This document shows positions 10,183-17,725 of a stretch of DNA of 64,000 bases, one piece after another (the stretch's first letter is position 1; the number at the start of each line of letters is the position of its first letter). The stretch lies in the NCBI RefSeq assembly GCF_000720425.1, contig NZ_JOAJ01000008.1:424044-488043 (forward strand), in the 5' to 3' direction. Source of the DNA: Nocardia rhamnosiphila NBRC 108938. GTDB taxonomy: Bacteria > Actinomycetota > Actinomycetes > Mycobacteriales > Mycobacteriaceae. The notes beneath the pieces are model-generated. The model saw only the letters and a program-made list of their open reading frames with translations, made no database searches and was not told the DNA's origin. The translations under genes were made by a program, and so were the position numbers.

Positions 10183-10635
10183 TCACGCGTTGGCGCGCTC
10201 GTCGAGATGTCGCGCTTCGGTGTTCTTCAGGGCGCGTTCGAGCGCATCACCCACGCGCCGGATATCGGCGTCGGTGAGTCCGTTGAACAGGTCGGTCGCA
10301 ACCCGGCCGAAGGTGGGAACGAGAGCGGGAATCAATTTTTGCCCGGTATCGGTGAGTTCGAGGACCACCGACCGCCGGTCGGTGGTTCCGCGGTGCCGCC
10401 GGAGCAGGCCTTTCACCGCGAGTCGATCGATGAGCCGGCTGGTTCCGGCGGTATCGGTACCCAGTAGCACGGCCAGCCGGTTCGGGCTCGTCTCTCCGCC
10501 GGCGAGGTTGATCATCAGGGCGGCCTGCTGGGCCGTCACGTCGTGGGGAGCGAGCTGCCGGTCGAGCAACCTCGTCAGTGTCCGCGCCGTGTCGTGCAGC
10601 AGGGAAGCGGTGCGCAGGGCGGTGGAGTTCTCCAT
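10183..10635 (-). CDS. MarR-family transcriptional regulator
   Basis: 150-residue winged-helix repressor. The N-terminal dimerisation helix (LLHDTARTLTRLLDRQLAPHDVTAQQAALM) is followed by the DNA-binding domain (SPNRLAVLLGTDTAGTSRLIDRLAVKGLLRRHRGTTDRRSVVLELTDTG); the DRR wing motif is diagnostic. Members usually sense phenolic ligands or oxidants and repress a neighbouring exporter or enzyme. No such target is adjacent on this strand, so it may act on itself, on the divergent ArsR operon or elsewhere. The upstream intergenic region has two TGTC-N2-GACA palindromes, likely its operators. Confidence 0.9.
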   Translation of the reverse strand: MENSTALRTASLLHDTARTLTRLLDRQLAPHDVTAQQAALMINLAGGETSPNRLAVLLGTDTAGTSRLIDRLAVKGLLRRHRGTTDRRSVVLELTDTGQKLIPALVPTFGRVATDLFNGLTDADIRRVGDALERALKNTEARHLDERANA

Positions 10636-10648
10636 CCGCCAATATTAG

Positions 10649-10674
10649 CTGTCTAGACAGTAATTGTCATGACA
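10649..10674. promoter_or_regulatory. Two palindromic operator candidates for the MarR regulator
   Basis: CTGTCTAGACAG (10649-10660, perfect 12-bp palindrome) and TGTCATGACA (10665-10674, perfect 10-bp palindrome) share TGTC-N2-GACA, with centres 15 bp apart. They lie 14-39 bp upstream of the MarR start, where binding would block its promoter. This is sequence-based inference. Confidence 0.6.
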
Positions 10675-10688
10675 GTTGATCGGCCCTC

Positions 10689-10737
10689 TTGTGCTGCGAT
10701 GCCTCTTGGGCAATACTTAGCCAAATGGCAAAGTATT
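10689..10737 (+). promoter_or_regulatory. Leaderless promoter and ArsR operator dyad
   Basis: TTGTGC (10689-10694), a 17-bp spacer and AATACT (10712-10717) end 7 nt before the ATG at 10725, the geometry of a leaderless transcript. A 26-bp dyad (10712-10737) with arms AATACTT/AAGTATT and core GCCA-AA-TGGC covers the -10 and the start codon. Such dyads are typical self-repression sites for this ArsR group. Confidence 0.65.
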
Positions 10738-11069
10738 CGGAGTCGCTGGACGGTGTGTTCGCCGCACTGTCGGACCCTTCCCGGCGGTGGGTGGTCCAGC
10801 GACTCGGCGCCGGTCCGGCCAGCGTCGGCGAACTGGCCCGGGATCTGCCGATCACCTTGCCGTCGTTCATGAAGCACCTGCGGGTGCTGGAGAACAGCGG
10901 GCTGATCCGGACGATCAAAACCGGGCGGGTGCGCCGGTGCGAACTCGATCGCGACCGGTTCGCACTGATCGACGGCTGGCTGGCCGAACAGCGCAGCGTC
11001 TGGGAAGACCGCACGGACCGACTCGAACAATTCCTGCTGACAACCGAGGAGCCCACCGATGAATCCTGA
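10725..11069 (+). CDS. ArsR-family repressor (SRPBCC-operon type)
   Basis: 114-residue winged-helix protein: DGVFAALSDPSRRWVVQRLGAGPASVGELARDLPITLPSFMKHLRVLENSGLIRTIKTGRVRRCEL. It lacks the cysteine metal-binding motif of classical ArsR, as is usual for the group paired with AHSA1/SRPBCC proteins. I chose the ATG at 10725 over an in-frame TTG at 10689 because the latter falls on the predicted -35. The stop overlaps the next gene by 11 bp, so the two are translationally coupled. Probable autorepressor of the three-gene operon. Confidence 0.9.
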   Translation: MAKYSESLDGVFAALSDPSRRWVVQRLGAGPASVGELARDLPITLPSFMKHLRVLENSGLIRTIKTGRVRRCELDRDRFALIDGWLAEQRSVWEDRTDRLEQFLLTTEEPTDES

Positions 11070-11532
11070 TCTCGATCTGTCTCTGCACCGGGTGATCCAT
11101 GCGCCGCGCGGCAGTGTGTGGAACGCGTGGACCGACGCCGGCAGCCTCGCCCGCTGGTGGCTGCCCGCCCCGGCCCGCTGCCGGGTCGAACGGCTGGAGG
11201 TCCGCCCGGGCGGCGCCTTCGTGACCAGGATGAGCGCGGACGGCGGCGATTTCGTCCCGCATCTGGATGCCTGCTTCCTCCTGGCCGACGAACGGGAACG
11301 CCTGGTCTTCACCACCGCGCTCGACAGCGGCTGGCGGCCGGCCACCGGAGAGATCGTGATGACCGCGGAGATCACTCTGCGTGACCACCCGGACGGTACC
11401 GACTATCACGTCCTGGTCCGGCACGGCGATCCGGCCGCGCGGGCCCGGCACGAGGAACTCGGTTTCGCGCACGGGTGGGGCACGGTCACCGATCAGCTCA
11501 CCGCGCTCGTCGAGAGCGAGGTGCGGGCATGA
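11059..11532 (+). CDS. SRPBCC / AHSA1-like protein
   Basis: 157 residues of START-like fold with a hydrophobic ligand cavity. LHRVIHAPRGSVWNAWTDAGSLARWWLP is the classic N-terminus, followed by the strand pairs VRPGGAFVTRM and TGEIVMTAEITLRDHPDGTDYHVLV and the terminal amphipathic helix GFAHGWGTVTDQLTALVE. In the ArsR-linked subgroup the ligand and role are not established. Overlaps the ArsR gene upstream and the reductase downstream (ATGA), so all three are likely made together. Confidence 0.88.
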   Translation: MNPDLDLSLHRVIHAPRGSVWNAWTDAGSLARWWLPAPARCRVERLEVRPGGAFVTRMSADGGDFVPHLDACFLLADERERLVFTTALDSGWRPATGEIVMTAEITLRDHPDGTDYHVLVRHGDPAARARHEELGFAHGWGTVTDQLTALVESEVRA

Positions 11533-12155
11533 AACTCGTGCTCACCGAATTCCTCACCCTCGACGGAGTCGCGCAAGGGCCGGGCTCCCCGGCCGAGGAC
11601 ACCAGCGACGGTTTCGACCGTGGCGGCTGGCTGGTCCCGCATCTGGACGAGGTCTTCGTGCGGCGGACCTCCGAGTGGCTCGACGCCGCCGACGGACTGC
11701 TGTTCGGCCGCCGCACCTATGAAGCCTTCGCCCGCGACTGGCCCGCGATCACCGACCCCGCCGACCCGTTCGCGAAGCGGATGAACACCCTGCCGAAATA
11801 CGTGGTCTCCAGCAGCCTGACAGAGGGGGAGTGGGAACCGACCACCGTGCTGGCGGGGGACCCGGTCGCCACGGTCGGGGAGCTGTTACGGCGGCCGGGA
11901 CGCGAACTGCAGATCCACGGCAGCTCCCGGCTGGGCGACGCCCTGCTGGCCGCCGGGCTGGTCCATACCGTCCGGTTGGCCGTCGCGCCCACCGTGCTGC
12001 GGACGGGTCGGCGGCTGCTCACCGGCGCCGGACCGGCCACGGGTCTGCGCCTGACCCGCCACGAGGCCACGCCCAGCGGCCTGCTCCTGCTCGAATACGA
12101 GGTCACCGGCCCCGCGCCGCTCGCCGAATTCGACGGTGTCTCCCAGTTCGCCTGA
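11529..12155 (+). CDS. Dihydrofolate reductase-like (RibD C-terminal) protein
   Basis: 208 residues related to the RibD C-terminal/DHFR fold: KLVLTEFLTLDGVAQGPG at the start, LLFGRRTYEAFARDWP, KYVVSSSLTEGEWEPTTVL and LQIHGSSRLGDALLAAGLV. This group binds NAD(P)H and often sits in ArsR-SRPBCC operons; the substrate is unknown. ATG start overlaps the preceding stop by four bases. The last seven codons and the stop (DGVSQFA) form the first copy of a 29-bp tandem repeat that continues past the gene, so the present C-terminus may reflect a recent duplication. Confidence 0.85.
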   Translation: MKLVLTEFLTLDGVAQGPGSPAEDTSDGFDRGGWLVPHLDEVFVRRTSEWLDAADGLLFGRRTYEAFARDWPAITDPADPFAKRMNTLPKYVVSSSLTEGEWEPTTVLAGDPVATVGELLRRPGRELQIHGSSRLGDALLAAGLVHTVRLAVAPTVLRTGRRLLTGAGPATGLRLTRHEATPSGLLLLEYEVTGPAPLAEFDGVSQFA

Positions 12156-12218
12156 AACAAGACGGTGTCTCCCAGTTCGCCTGAAACAAGACGGTGTCTC
12201 CCGGTTCGCCTGAGACAA
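12132..12218 (+). repeat. Three tandem copies of a 29-bp unit
   Basis: Copies at 12132-12160, 12161-12189 and 12190-12218, each beginning GACGGTGTCTCCC. The first two are identical; the third has two A-to-G changes. The first copy encodes the end of the DHFR-like protein, so the last codons and the stop are repeated three times. Each unit also has an internal inverted repeat, TGTCTC-N11-GAGACA (perfect in copy 3). Confidence 0.95.
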
Positions 12219-12324
12219 CTCGCACGTGTCACCGGCCCGCTCGCACCAGGGCCTCGAATCCGGGGCGCGGGTGCGACCGGGTTGATACCGTGGCTGCTCG
12301 CAACGACGAGGCCGAGGAGCGATC

Positions 12325-12522
12325 ATGAACCGTAGGATGTTGAATATTGTTGCTGTGGGTGCCGTTTCGCTGGCGATCGGCCTGCCACCGGCCTCGGCTG
12401 CCGCAGCGGAGACCGCGGTGCGGCCCGCCCTGCCCGCGGAGCGGATCGAGCCGACGACGGCACCGTTCGATCCCATCTGCCCGCTGTGTTTCGTACGCGA
12501 ATTCCTGGAGACCTTCTCCTAG
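12325..12522 (+). CDS. Small secreted protein
   Basis: 65 residues with a Sec signal peptide: basic MNRR, a hydrophobic run (MLNIVAVGAVSLAIGLPP) and an Ala-rich cleavage region (ASAAAAETA). The mature part would be about 35-40 residues with two cysteines in CPLC. GAGGAG precedes the ATG by 6 nt and TACCGT (12286-12291) could be its -10. No family recognised. The last four bases overlap the stop of the convergent HxlR gene. Short CPxC peptides can be metal-binding or redox-active, but nothing here proves that. Confidence 0.65.
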   Translation: MNRRMLNIVAVGAVSLAIGLPPASAAAAETAVRPALPAERIEPTTAPFDPICPLCFVREFLETFS

Positions 12523-12890
12523 TCTGCTCCGGGATGCCCGGCGCCGAGTTCCGCGGACCAGCCGTCGGCCCAGGCCGAGAGCGGCCGGAGATGGCCGAGG
12601 AGCCGGCCTCCGGGCTCGGTGAGCGTGTACCCCGCATCGACTCGTTCGACGAGACGGGTTTCGGTGAGTTCGTGCAGTCGGCGGGTCAACAGGCTGGAGG
12701 ACATGTTGTCGCACCGTGCCCGCAGATCGCGGAAGGTCAGGGGGTGCGCGGCCGAGTGCAGTTCCCACAGCACGCGTAGCGCCCAGCGCCGGCCGATCAG
12801 ATCCAGTAGCGCCATGACCGGCCGGCCGGTGGACGATCCGCGGACCGGCCTTCCGGGTTCGGGGATCGAGGACACGGAATCGGCTTTCAT
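12519..12890 (-). CDS. HxlR-family transcriptional regulator
   Basis: 123-residue winged-helix regulator: LIGRRWALRVLWELHSAAHPLTFRDLRARCDNMSSSLLTRRLHELTETRLVERVDAGYTLTEPGGRLLGHLRPLSAWADGW has the family order (W.L.IL...RF.dL...L..LT.RL.eLe..GLv.R....YtLT..G..L...). No conserved redox cysteine near the N-terminus. Start at 12890 overlaps the stop of the NTF2-like gene (ATGA), so it is the second gene of a two-gene operon. The dyad at 13274-13296 is the likely binding site. Confidence 0.88.
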   Translation of the reverse strand: MKADSVSSIPEPGRPVRGSSTGRPVMALLDLIGRRWALRVLWELHSAAHPLTFRDLRARCDNMSSSLLTRRLHELTETRLVERVDAGYTLTEPGGRLLGHLRPLSAWADGWSAELGAGHPGAD

Positions 12891-13276
12891 TCGGGCCGCA
12901 CGGGCAGCGGTGAGCGCTCGAGCCGGGTTCGCATCGCGGTAATCGCCGTGTGCAGCACCGCCAACGGCCGGAGGAACAGCGTGATGTGGACGAGCCGCCC
13001 GGTCGAATCGCGCTCTTCGTGGAGGAGGCCGTGGAGCTCGTCGCCGCCGATGGATGCGGCGAAGCGGCTGAACGTGGTGGTTTCGCCCTCCTGCTGTTCG
13101 ATCAGGCCGGGGTTTTCGATGACCTCGCCGATCGTTGCGAGTATGTGCAGCGCCGCGTCCCGTCCGCGATAGTCGGTCACCGGGCTGGAGAACACCACTG
13201 CGTCGGCGACGGCCGCCGCCAGCTCGTCGGTTCTACCGGTCCGCCATGCCGTGAGCACAGGTGAAGTGGTTCGCAT
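12887..13276 (-). CDS. NTF2-like (SnoaL-type) protein
   Basis: 129 residues with the cone-shaped alpha+beta layout of the NTF2/SnoaL superfamily: helix VLTAWRTGRTDELAAAVADAVVFSSPVTDYRGRDAALHILATIGEVIENPGL, then strands TTTFSRFAASIGGDELHGLLHEERDSTGRLVHITLFLRPLAVLHTAITAM. Members are isomerases, cyclases or ligand binders; the substrate cannot be told. I use the ATG at 13276, in the dyad; an in-frame ATG at 13354 would add 26 residues of non-homologous sequence. First gene of the operon with the HxlR regulator. Confidence 0.75.
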   Translation of the reverse strand: MRTTSPVLTAWRTGRTDELAAAVADAVVFSSPVTDYRGRDAALHILATIGEVIENPGLIEQQEGETTTFSRFAASIGGDELHGLLHEERDSTGRLVHITLFLRPLAVLHTAITAMRTRLERSPLPVRPE

Positions 13277-13296
13277 GCCTCTAAAATAGAGGCATG
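13274..13296. promoter_or_regulatory. Perfect dyad operator (HxlR)
   Basis: CATGCCTCTA (13274-13283) and its exact reverse complement (13287-13296) flank AAA. The 23-bp element includes the ATG of the NTF2-like gene, so a bound regulator would block transcription or initiation of the HxlR operon. Position and symmetry point to the operon's own HxlR protein. Confidence 0.7.
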
Positions 13297-13370
13297 TGGG
13301 GGGTTTGTCACCGAGCGCACGGCGGTGGCGGCCCGCCGCTGCGGGCGCCGGCACCCTCTACGATCTCCTG

Positions 13371-14198
13371 GTGCCCGACCGATATGAACCCATCGACGTG
13401 CGGAATCCCCGCGTGGTCGCCGCCGTCAAACTCCATCGTGGCGTAGCGCGCAAGCGGGCCGGCAGATTTCTGGCCGAGGGCGCGAATTCGGTCGGCGCCG
13501 CCCTCGCGGCCGGCCGGGTCCGCGAACTCTTCTACTCCGCCGAGGGCGCGACCCGCGAGCATGCGCTGATAGCCGGAGCCGAGGCCGACGGTGTGCGCAC
13601 CACGCTGGTCTCCGACCGGGCCGCGCAGGCGCTGGGGGAGACGGTCACGCCGCCCGGTCTGGTAGCCGTCTGTGATCTCGTCGATGTACCGCTGGACCGG
13701 ATTCTGGCCACGGATTCCGGAGCGAGTGTTCCGCGAATACTGGCGGTGCCGGTGGCGATCGCCGATCCGGGCAATGCGGGCACCCTGATCCGGGTGGCCG
13801 ACGCGGTCGGCGTGGACGCCGTGGTGCTGGCCGGGGACAGTGTGGATCCGCACAACGGAAAATGCGTACGTTCCTGCGCGGGCAGCCTCTTCCACGTCCC
13901 GATCGTGCGCGCCCGCGATACCGCCGGGGTGCTGGACCGTATCGAGGCCGCGGGTATCACCACCGTGGCGACCACCGCCACCGGCGAAGTCGATCTCGAA
14001 GACGCCGGCGACCTGTTCACCCGGCCGGTCGCCTGGTTGTTCGGTAACGAGGCCCACGGCCTGGACCCGGAGGTCGCGCGCCGGGCCCGGCACCGTATCC
14101 GGATCCCGATCCGGGGTCGGGCCGAAAGCCTGAACCTGGCCACGGCCGCCGCGATCTGCCTCTACGCGAACTCGCGTACCCGCTTCGGACGCGGCTGA
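13371..14198 (+). CDS. SpoU/TrmH-family rRNA 2'-O-methyltransferase
   Basis: 275 residues. An N-terminal RNA-substrate domain (RKRAGRFLAEGANSVGAALAAGRVRELFYS) is followed by a knotted SPOUT domain with the three family motifs: NAGTLIRVADAVGVDAVVL, LFGNEAHGLDPE and IPIRGRAESLNLATAAAICLY. Uses S-adenosylmethionine to methylate a ribose in rRNA. Equivalent by position to M. tuberculosis tsnR between rplT and pheS; whether it confers thiostrepton resistance cannot be told. The start is uncertain: GTG 13371 is used; other in-frame GTGs lie nearby. Confidence 0.88.
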   Translation: MPDRYEPIDVRNPRVVAAVKLHRGVARKRAGRFLAEGANSVGAALAAGRVRELFYSAEGATREHALIAGAEADGVRTTLVSDRAAQALGETVTPPGLVAVCDLVDVPLDRILATDSGASVPRILAVPVAIADPGNAGTLIRVADAVGVDAVVLAGDSVDPHNGKCVRSCAGSLFHVPIVRARDTAGVLDRIEAAGITTVATTATGEVDLEDAGDLFTRPVAWLFGNEAHGLDPEVARRARHRIRIPIRGRAESLNLATAAAICLYANSRTRFGRG

Positions 14199-14242
14199 TC
14201 AGGCGTCGGCCGAGGTGAGCCGGTTCGGTGCGGAGCGGCGAT

Positions 14243-14812
14243 TCACATTCCGTGCTCGTACAGATCGGTGAGGATGTCCTGGGCCCAGTCGGCCGCGATG
14301 GCCTCCGGGCCGGTGACCCGCAGCGCGGCCATCACGGTGAGCAACATGCCGGTCGAGAGGAATCGCCGGGTATCGGCGACCGGCGCGCCGGTGAGTTCTC
14401 GGACGAGCCGGTAGATGCGGCCGTACCGGTCGCGGATGACCGGGCCGACCTCGGGATCGCCGGCCGCCGCGAAGGCGTGCAGGAGCACCTGCAGCAAGGT
14501 GCGCTCGGCGAGGAATTGCTCATAGGCCTCCGACAGCGCGCCCAAGCCGGTTTCCGGTCCGGCCCCCGCGGCGGCCTCGGAGAAGACCTCCTCGATGCGA
14601 TCGCAGACCTGGGCGACGGCAGCGAGGAACAGACGCTGTTTGGAACCGAAGAGGCGGATGACGTACGGCTGAGAGACGCCGGCCCGGCGGGCGATCTCGT
14701 CGGTCCGGGTGGCCGCGTAGCCGGATTCCGCGAAGGCCTCGACCGCCGCGGTCAGTACCTGAGCCCCCCGTTCGCCGGCGGTCATCCTGGTCCGGCTCGT
14801 CGATTCCGGCAT
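14243..14812 (-). CDS. TetR-family regulator of the adjacent exporter
   Basis: 189 residues: N-terminal HTH (RGAQVLTAAVEAFAESGYAATRTDEIARRAGVSQPYVIRLFGSKQRLFLAAV) and a helical ligand-binding domain ending ADWAQDILTDLYEHGM. Start ATG 14812 has GAGGAGGACC just before it; a longer ATG at 14845 lacks this. Divergent from the DHA2 transporter with a shared promoter region carrying two copies of a 13-bp repeat, so it probably represses the exporter and perhaps itself until an exported compound binds. Confidence 0.92.
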   Translation of the reverse strand: MPESTSRTRMTAGERGAQVLTAAVEAFAESGYAATRTDEIARRAGVSQPYVIRLFGSKQRLFLAAVAQVCDRIEEVFSEAAAGAGPETGLGALSEAYEQFLAERTLLQVLLHAFAAAGDPEVGPVIRDRYGRIYRLVRELTGAPVADTRRFLSTGMLLTVMAALRVTGPEAIAADWAQDILTDLYEHGM

Positions 14813-14838
14813 GGTCCTCCTCGTCGTTTCGTTCGCTC

Positions 14839-14893
14839 TTGACATGTTATCAGTCGATGCATACCGTCGTAACCAGATTAGTTATCAGTCGAT
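14839..14893 (+). promoter_or_regulatory. Exporter promoter with duplicated TetR operator
   Basis: TTGACA (14839-14844), exactly 17 bp, then TACCGT (14862-14867). The 13-mer GTTATCAGTCGAT occurs at 14846-14858, in the promoter spacer, and again at 14881-14893, just downstream of the likely transcription start. The TATC-N4-GAT core is partly palindromic, as expected for TetR sites. Confidence 0.75.
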
Positions 14894-14910
14894 TACAACA
14901 AGGACTGGAA

Positions 14911-16362
14911 ATGACCGAGACCTTGACCTCACCAGCGACGACACCACTCGCGCCCCCGGTGGCCACACCGGCGGCCGGCCCCGGCCGGCGGCCGCTCGCC
15001 GCCGTACTCGCCGCGGTCGGTATTCCGATGTTCATGGTCACGCTGGACAATCTGGTGGTCACCAACGCGCTCCCGGTGATCCGCGCCGAACTGAACGCCT
15101 CGCTCGGCGACCTCCAATGGTTCGTCAACGCCTACACCCTGTCGTTCGCCGCCCTGTTGCTCACCGCCTCCGCCCTCGGCGATCGGCTGGGCCGCCGCCG
15201 CGTGTTCCTGGTGGGTATCGCGGTGTTCACCGCCGCCTCGGCGGCCTGCGCGCTCGCCACCGATCCGGCGATGCTGGTCGCCGCGCGGGTGGTGCAGGGC
15301 TTCGGCGGCGCCGCGGTGATGCCGCTGTCGTTGACCCTGCTCTCCGACGCGGTACCGGAGCGGCTGCGCAGCGCGGCCATCGGGATCTGGGGCGGTATCG
15401 CCGGGCTCGGCGTGGCCGTCGGCCCGCTGCTCGGCGGCGCCGTGGTCGACGGATTGAGCTGGCAGTGGATCTTCTGGGTCAATGTGCCCATCGGCGTCCT
15501 GGTGCTGCCGCTGGTGGTCTGGACACTGCGTGACTCGCGGGGCGGCGGCGGCCGCCTGGACCCGGTGGGACTGGTCCTGGCTTCGGCGGGCGTGCTGGCG
15601 GTCGTCTGGGGCATCGTGCACGGCGCCGACGACGGCTGGAATTCGGGCGGGGTGCTCACCGCGCTGATCGGCGGCGCGGTACTGCTGGGCGCGCTCATCG
15701 CCTGGGAGAACCGGGCCGCGGCCCCCATGCTGGCGCCCCGGCTGTTCCGGATCCGGGCCTTCGGCGTCGCCAATGTGGTGGCCTTCGCCTTCTCGATCGG
15801 CGTTTTCGGGTCGATCTTCCTGCTCGCCCAGTTCTTCCAGGTGGTGCAGGGGTACAGCCCGTTCGAATCCGGTATCCGGACCATGCCGTGGACCATGGCG
15901 CCGATGGTGGTGGCCCCGCTCGCGGGCCTGGTGATCGACCGCGTCGGGGCCCGGGTCCTGCTGGTCACCGGGCAGACGCTGCTCGCGGTGGCGCTGGCCT
16001 GGATGGCCGCCATCACCTCGGTGGACCTCGGCTACGGCACGTTCGTGGCGCCGCTGCTGCTCGCGGGAGTGGGGATGGGCCTGACCTTCGCGCCACTGGC
16101 GACAGTGGTGATGGGGGCCGTACCGGAGGCGGACCGTTCCGTGGCCTCGGGCACCAACAACACGGTGCGCGAGGTCGGCGTGGCGGTGGGTATCGCGGTC
16201 CTGGCCTCCGTATTCGCCTCGTACGGTGCGTACACGGACCCACAGAGCTATGTGGACGGGCTGGTACCGGCGGTCTGGGTCGGGGCGGGGATCGTCGCGG
16301 CGGGGGCGCTGGCCGCCGCACTGCTCCCGGGCCGGGCGACCGTGCGGGAACCGGTGAGCTGA
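14911..16362 (+). CDS. DHA2-family (14-TM) MFS drug exporter
   Basis: 483 residues of the EmrB/QacA type. Recognisable are IPMFMVTLDNLVVTNALPVIRAELNASLGDLQWFVNAYTLSFAALLLTASALGDRLGRRRVFLVGI (TM1-3 with the motif A loop), VQGFGGAAVMPLSLTLLSDAVPERLRSAAIGIWGGIAGLGVAVGPLLGGAVVD (motif C region) and about 14 hydrophobic segments. It would use proton motive force to export hydrophobic cations or antibiotics. Start ATG 14911. Controlled by the divergent TetR gene. The substrate is unknown. Confidence 0.93.
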   Translation: MTETLTSPATTPLAPPVATPAAGPGRRPLAAVLAAVGIPMFMVTLDNLVVTNALPVIRAELNASLGDLQWFVNAYTLSFAALLLTASALGDRLGRRRVFLVGIAVFTAASAACALATDPAMLVAARVVQGFGGAAVMPLSLTLLSDAVPERLRSAAIGIWGGIAGLGVAVGPLLGGAVVDGLSWQWIFWVNVPIGVLVLPLVVWTLRDSRGGGGRLDPVGLVLASAGVLAVVWGIVHGADDGWNSGGVLTALIGGAVLLGALIAWENRAAAPMLAPRLFRIRAFGVANVVAFAFSIGVFGSIFLLAQFFQVVQGYSPFESGIRTMPWTMAPMVVAPLAGLVIDRVGARVLLVTGQTLLAVALAWMAAITSVDLGYGTFVAPLLLAGVGMGLTFAPLATVVMGAVPEADRSVASGTNNTVREVGVAVGIAVLASVFASYGAYTDPQSYVDGLVPAVWVGAGIVAAGALAAALLPGRATVREPVS

Positions 16363-16408
16363 CGAGTAACGTCCGCACCGGCGGGCGGAACCCGGTACCG
16401 GACGAATC

Positions 16409-16440
16409 GATCGGCGGCGCGCACCGGCGCGTCGCCGATC
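16409..16440. terminator. Bidirectional hairpin between convergent genes
   Basis: GATCGGCG-G-CGCGC pairs with GCGCG-T-CGCCGATC: a 14-bp stem with one G-T pair and an ACCG loop. It lies between the exporter and the mannosyltransferase, and the last bases overlap the latter's stop codon. Confidence 0.75.
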
Positions 16441-17725
16441 AGCGTTCGCGGACCGAGACCAGCGATTCCGTGGCGCCGGCGGGAACGGCCGGGCCGGGCG
16501 TGCGCTGCCGCCGGCTCGCCGTCGCGTACAGCACGACCAGCAGCAGGCTGAACCAGACGTAGCCGTTGCCGATCACCTTGTCCCAGGCCGACCAGTCCAG
16601 CTCCCGGCCGTCGTTACCGGGCAGGTCGCTGTGTTTGGCCAGCACGAAGACCACCGCGGTCGCCACCGCCGCGGCATACCAGCCGCGCGCCTGCGACCAG
16701 GGCCGGATTGTCGCGTAGCCGATCATCGCCAGTAGCGCGGGCGCCACCCATACCCAGTGGTGCGACCAGGAAATGGGCGAAACGAGCAACGCCACCACCG
16801 CGTTGACCGCCAGCGCGATCATCGGGGGTGTCCCGGTGCGCCGGATGGCCGCCACCGCCACCGCCACGAGCGCGAGGGCGGCGAGCAGCCACAGCGCGGT
16901 GGCCAGGGTGCCGGTGACCTCGAATCGGGCCAGCACGGCCTGGATGGACTGGTTGGTCTGGAACTCCGAGCCGCTGAGCCCACCGACATTGCCGAAGCCG
17001 CCGAACCAGTACCGCACCGATTCGTCGGGCATCACCGCGAAACCGATCGCCGTGGCGATCGCACCGCTGATCGCGGCCGTCGTGGCGGCCTTGTAGTCCT
17101 TGCGGATGAGGAAATACAGGACGAAAGCCGCCGGGGTCAGTTTGATCGCCGCGGCGATACCCAGCAGCATCCCGCGCGGCCAGCGCGGATTGCGGGTCAG
17201 GCAGTCGGCGGCGACCAGACCCATCAGGATCAGGTTGACCTGGCCGAAATCCAGGGTGGACCAGACCGGCTCGAGCAGCAGCGCGAGCGGGGTCGCGGTC
17301 GCGGTGACCACAAGGGCGAGTTTGCGCTGGTCCTGACGCGGCCAGACCTGCCGGGCCACCAGGAACAGGGTCATCGCCAGCGCGCCGATGGAGACCACCA
17401 GATAGGCGATCACCGAGGCGGCCCACGGCAGCAACGCGTAGAGCCCGAGCGCCAGCGCGGCGAACGGCGGGTAGATGAACGGAAGGCTGATATCGGCGGC
17501 CGTCTCCGGGAGATGACCGTAGAGATCGCCGCCGGCCCGCCACTCCTCGACCCCGAGCCGATAGACCTCGAGGTCGATGTACTCGCCGCTGATGGCGCGG
17601 AACGGATCGATCGGGTGCGACATACACACCCACGTCACGACCACCGCCAGGAGCGGCAGCAGCCAGACCGCCTGCCGGCGGGCACGTCCGGCGAGCGTCT
17701 CGGTGCGGGTCAAGGCGTTCGTCAT
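16439..17725 (-). CDS. GT87-family polyprenol-phosphate-mannose-dependent mannosyltransferase
   Basis: 428 residues, about 10-12 membrane segments, same size as the mycobacterial GT-C alpha-1,2-mannosyltransferases (PimE, Rv2181). The catalytic aspartate is in the first extracytoplasmic loop (SGEYIDLEVYRLGVEEWRAGGDLY; Asp51), followed by the LPFIYPPFAALAL signature. Uses polyprenyl-phospho-mannose to extend PIM, lipomannan or a related envelope glycan on the outer face of the membrane. Start ATG 17725 gives a short cytoplasmic N-terminus before TM1. The reading frame stays open far upstream, antisense to pheST, but that extension is not coding. The exact acceptor cannot be assigned from sequence alone. 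Confidence 0.88.
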   Translation of the reverse strand: MTNALTRTETLAGRARRQAVWLLPLLAVVVTWVCMSHPIDPFRAISGEYIDLEVYRLGVEEWRAGGDLYGHLPETAADISLPFIYPPFAALALGLYALLPWAASVIAYLVVSIGALAMTLFLVARQVWPRQDQRKLALVVTATATPLALLLEPVWSTLDFGQVNLILMGLVAADCLTRNPRWPRGMLLGIAAAIKLTPAAFVLYFLIRKDYKAATTAAISGAIATAIGFAVMPDESVRYWFGGFGNVGGLSGSEFQTNQSIQAVLARFEVTGTLATALWLLAALALVAVAVAAIRRTGTPPMIALAVNAVVALLVSPISWSHHWVWVAPALLAMIGYATIRPWSQARGWYAAAVATAVVFVLAKHSDLPGNDGRELDWSAWDKVIGNGYVWFSLLLVVLYATASRRQRTPGPAVPAGATESLVSVRER

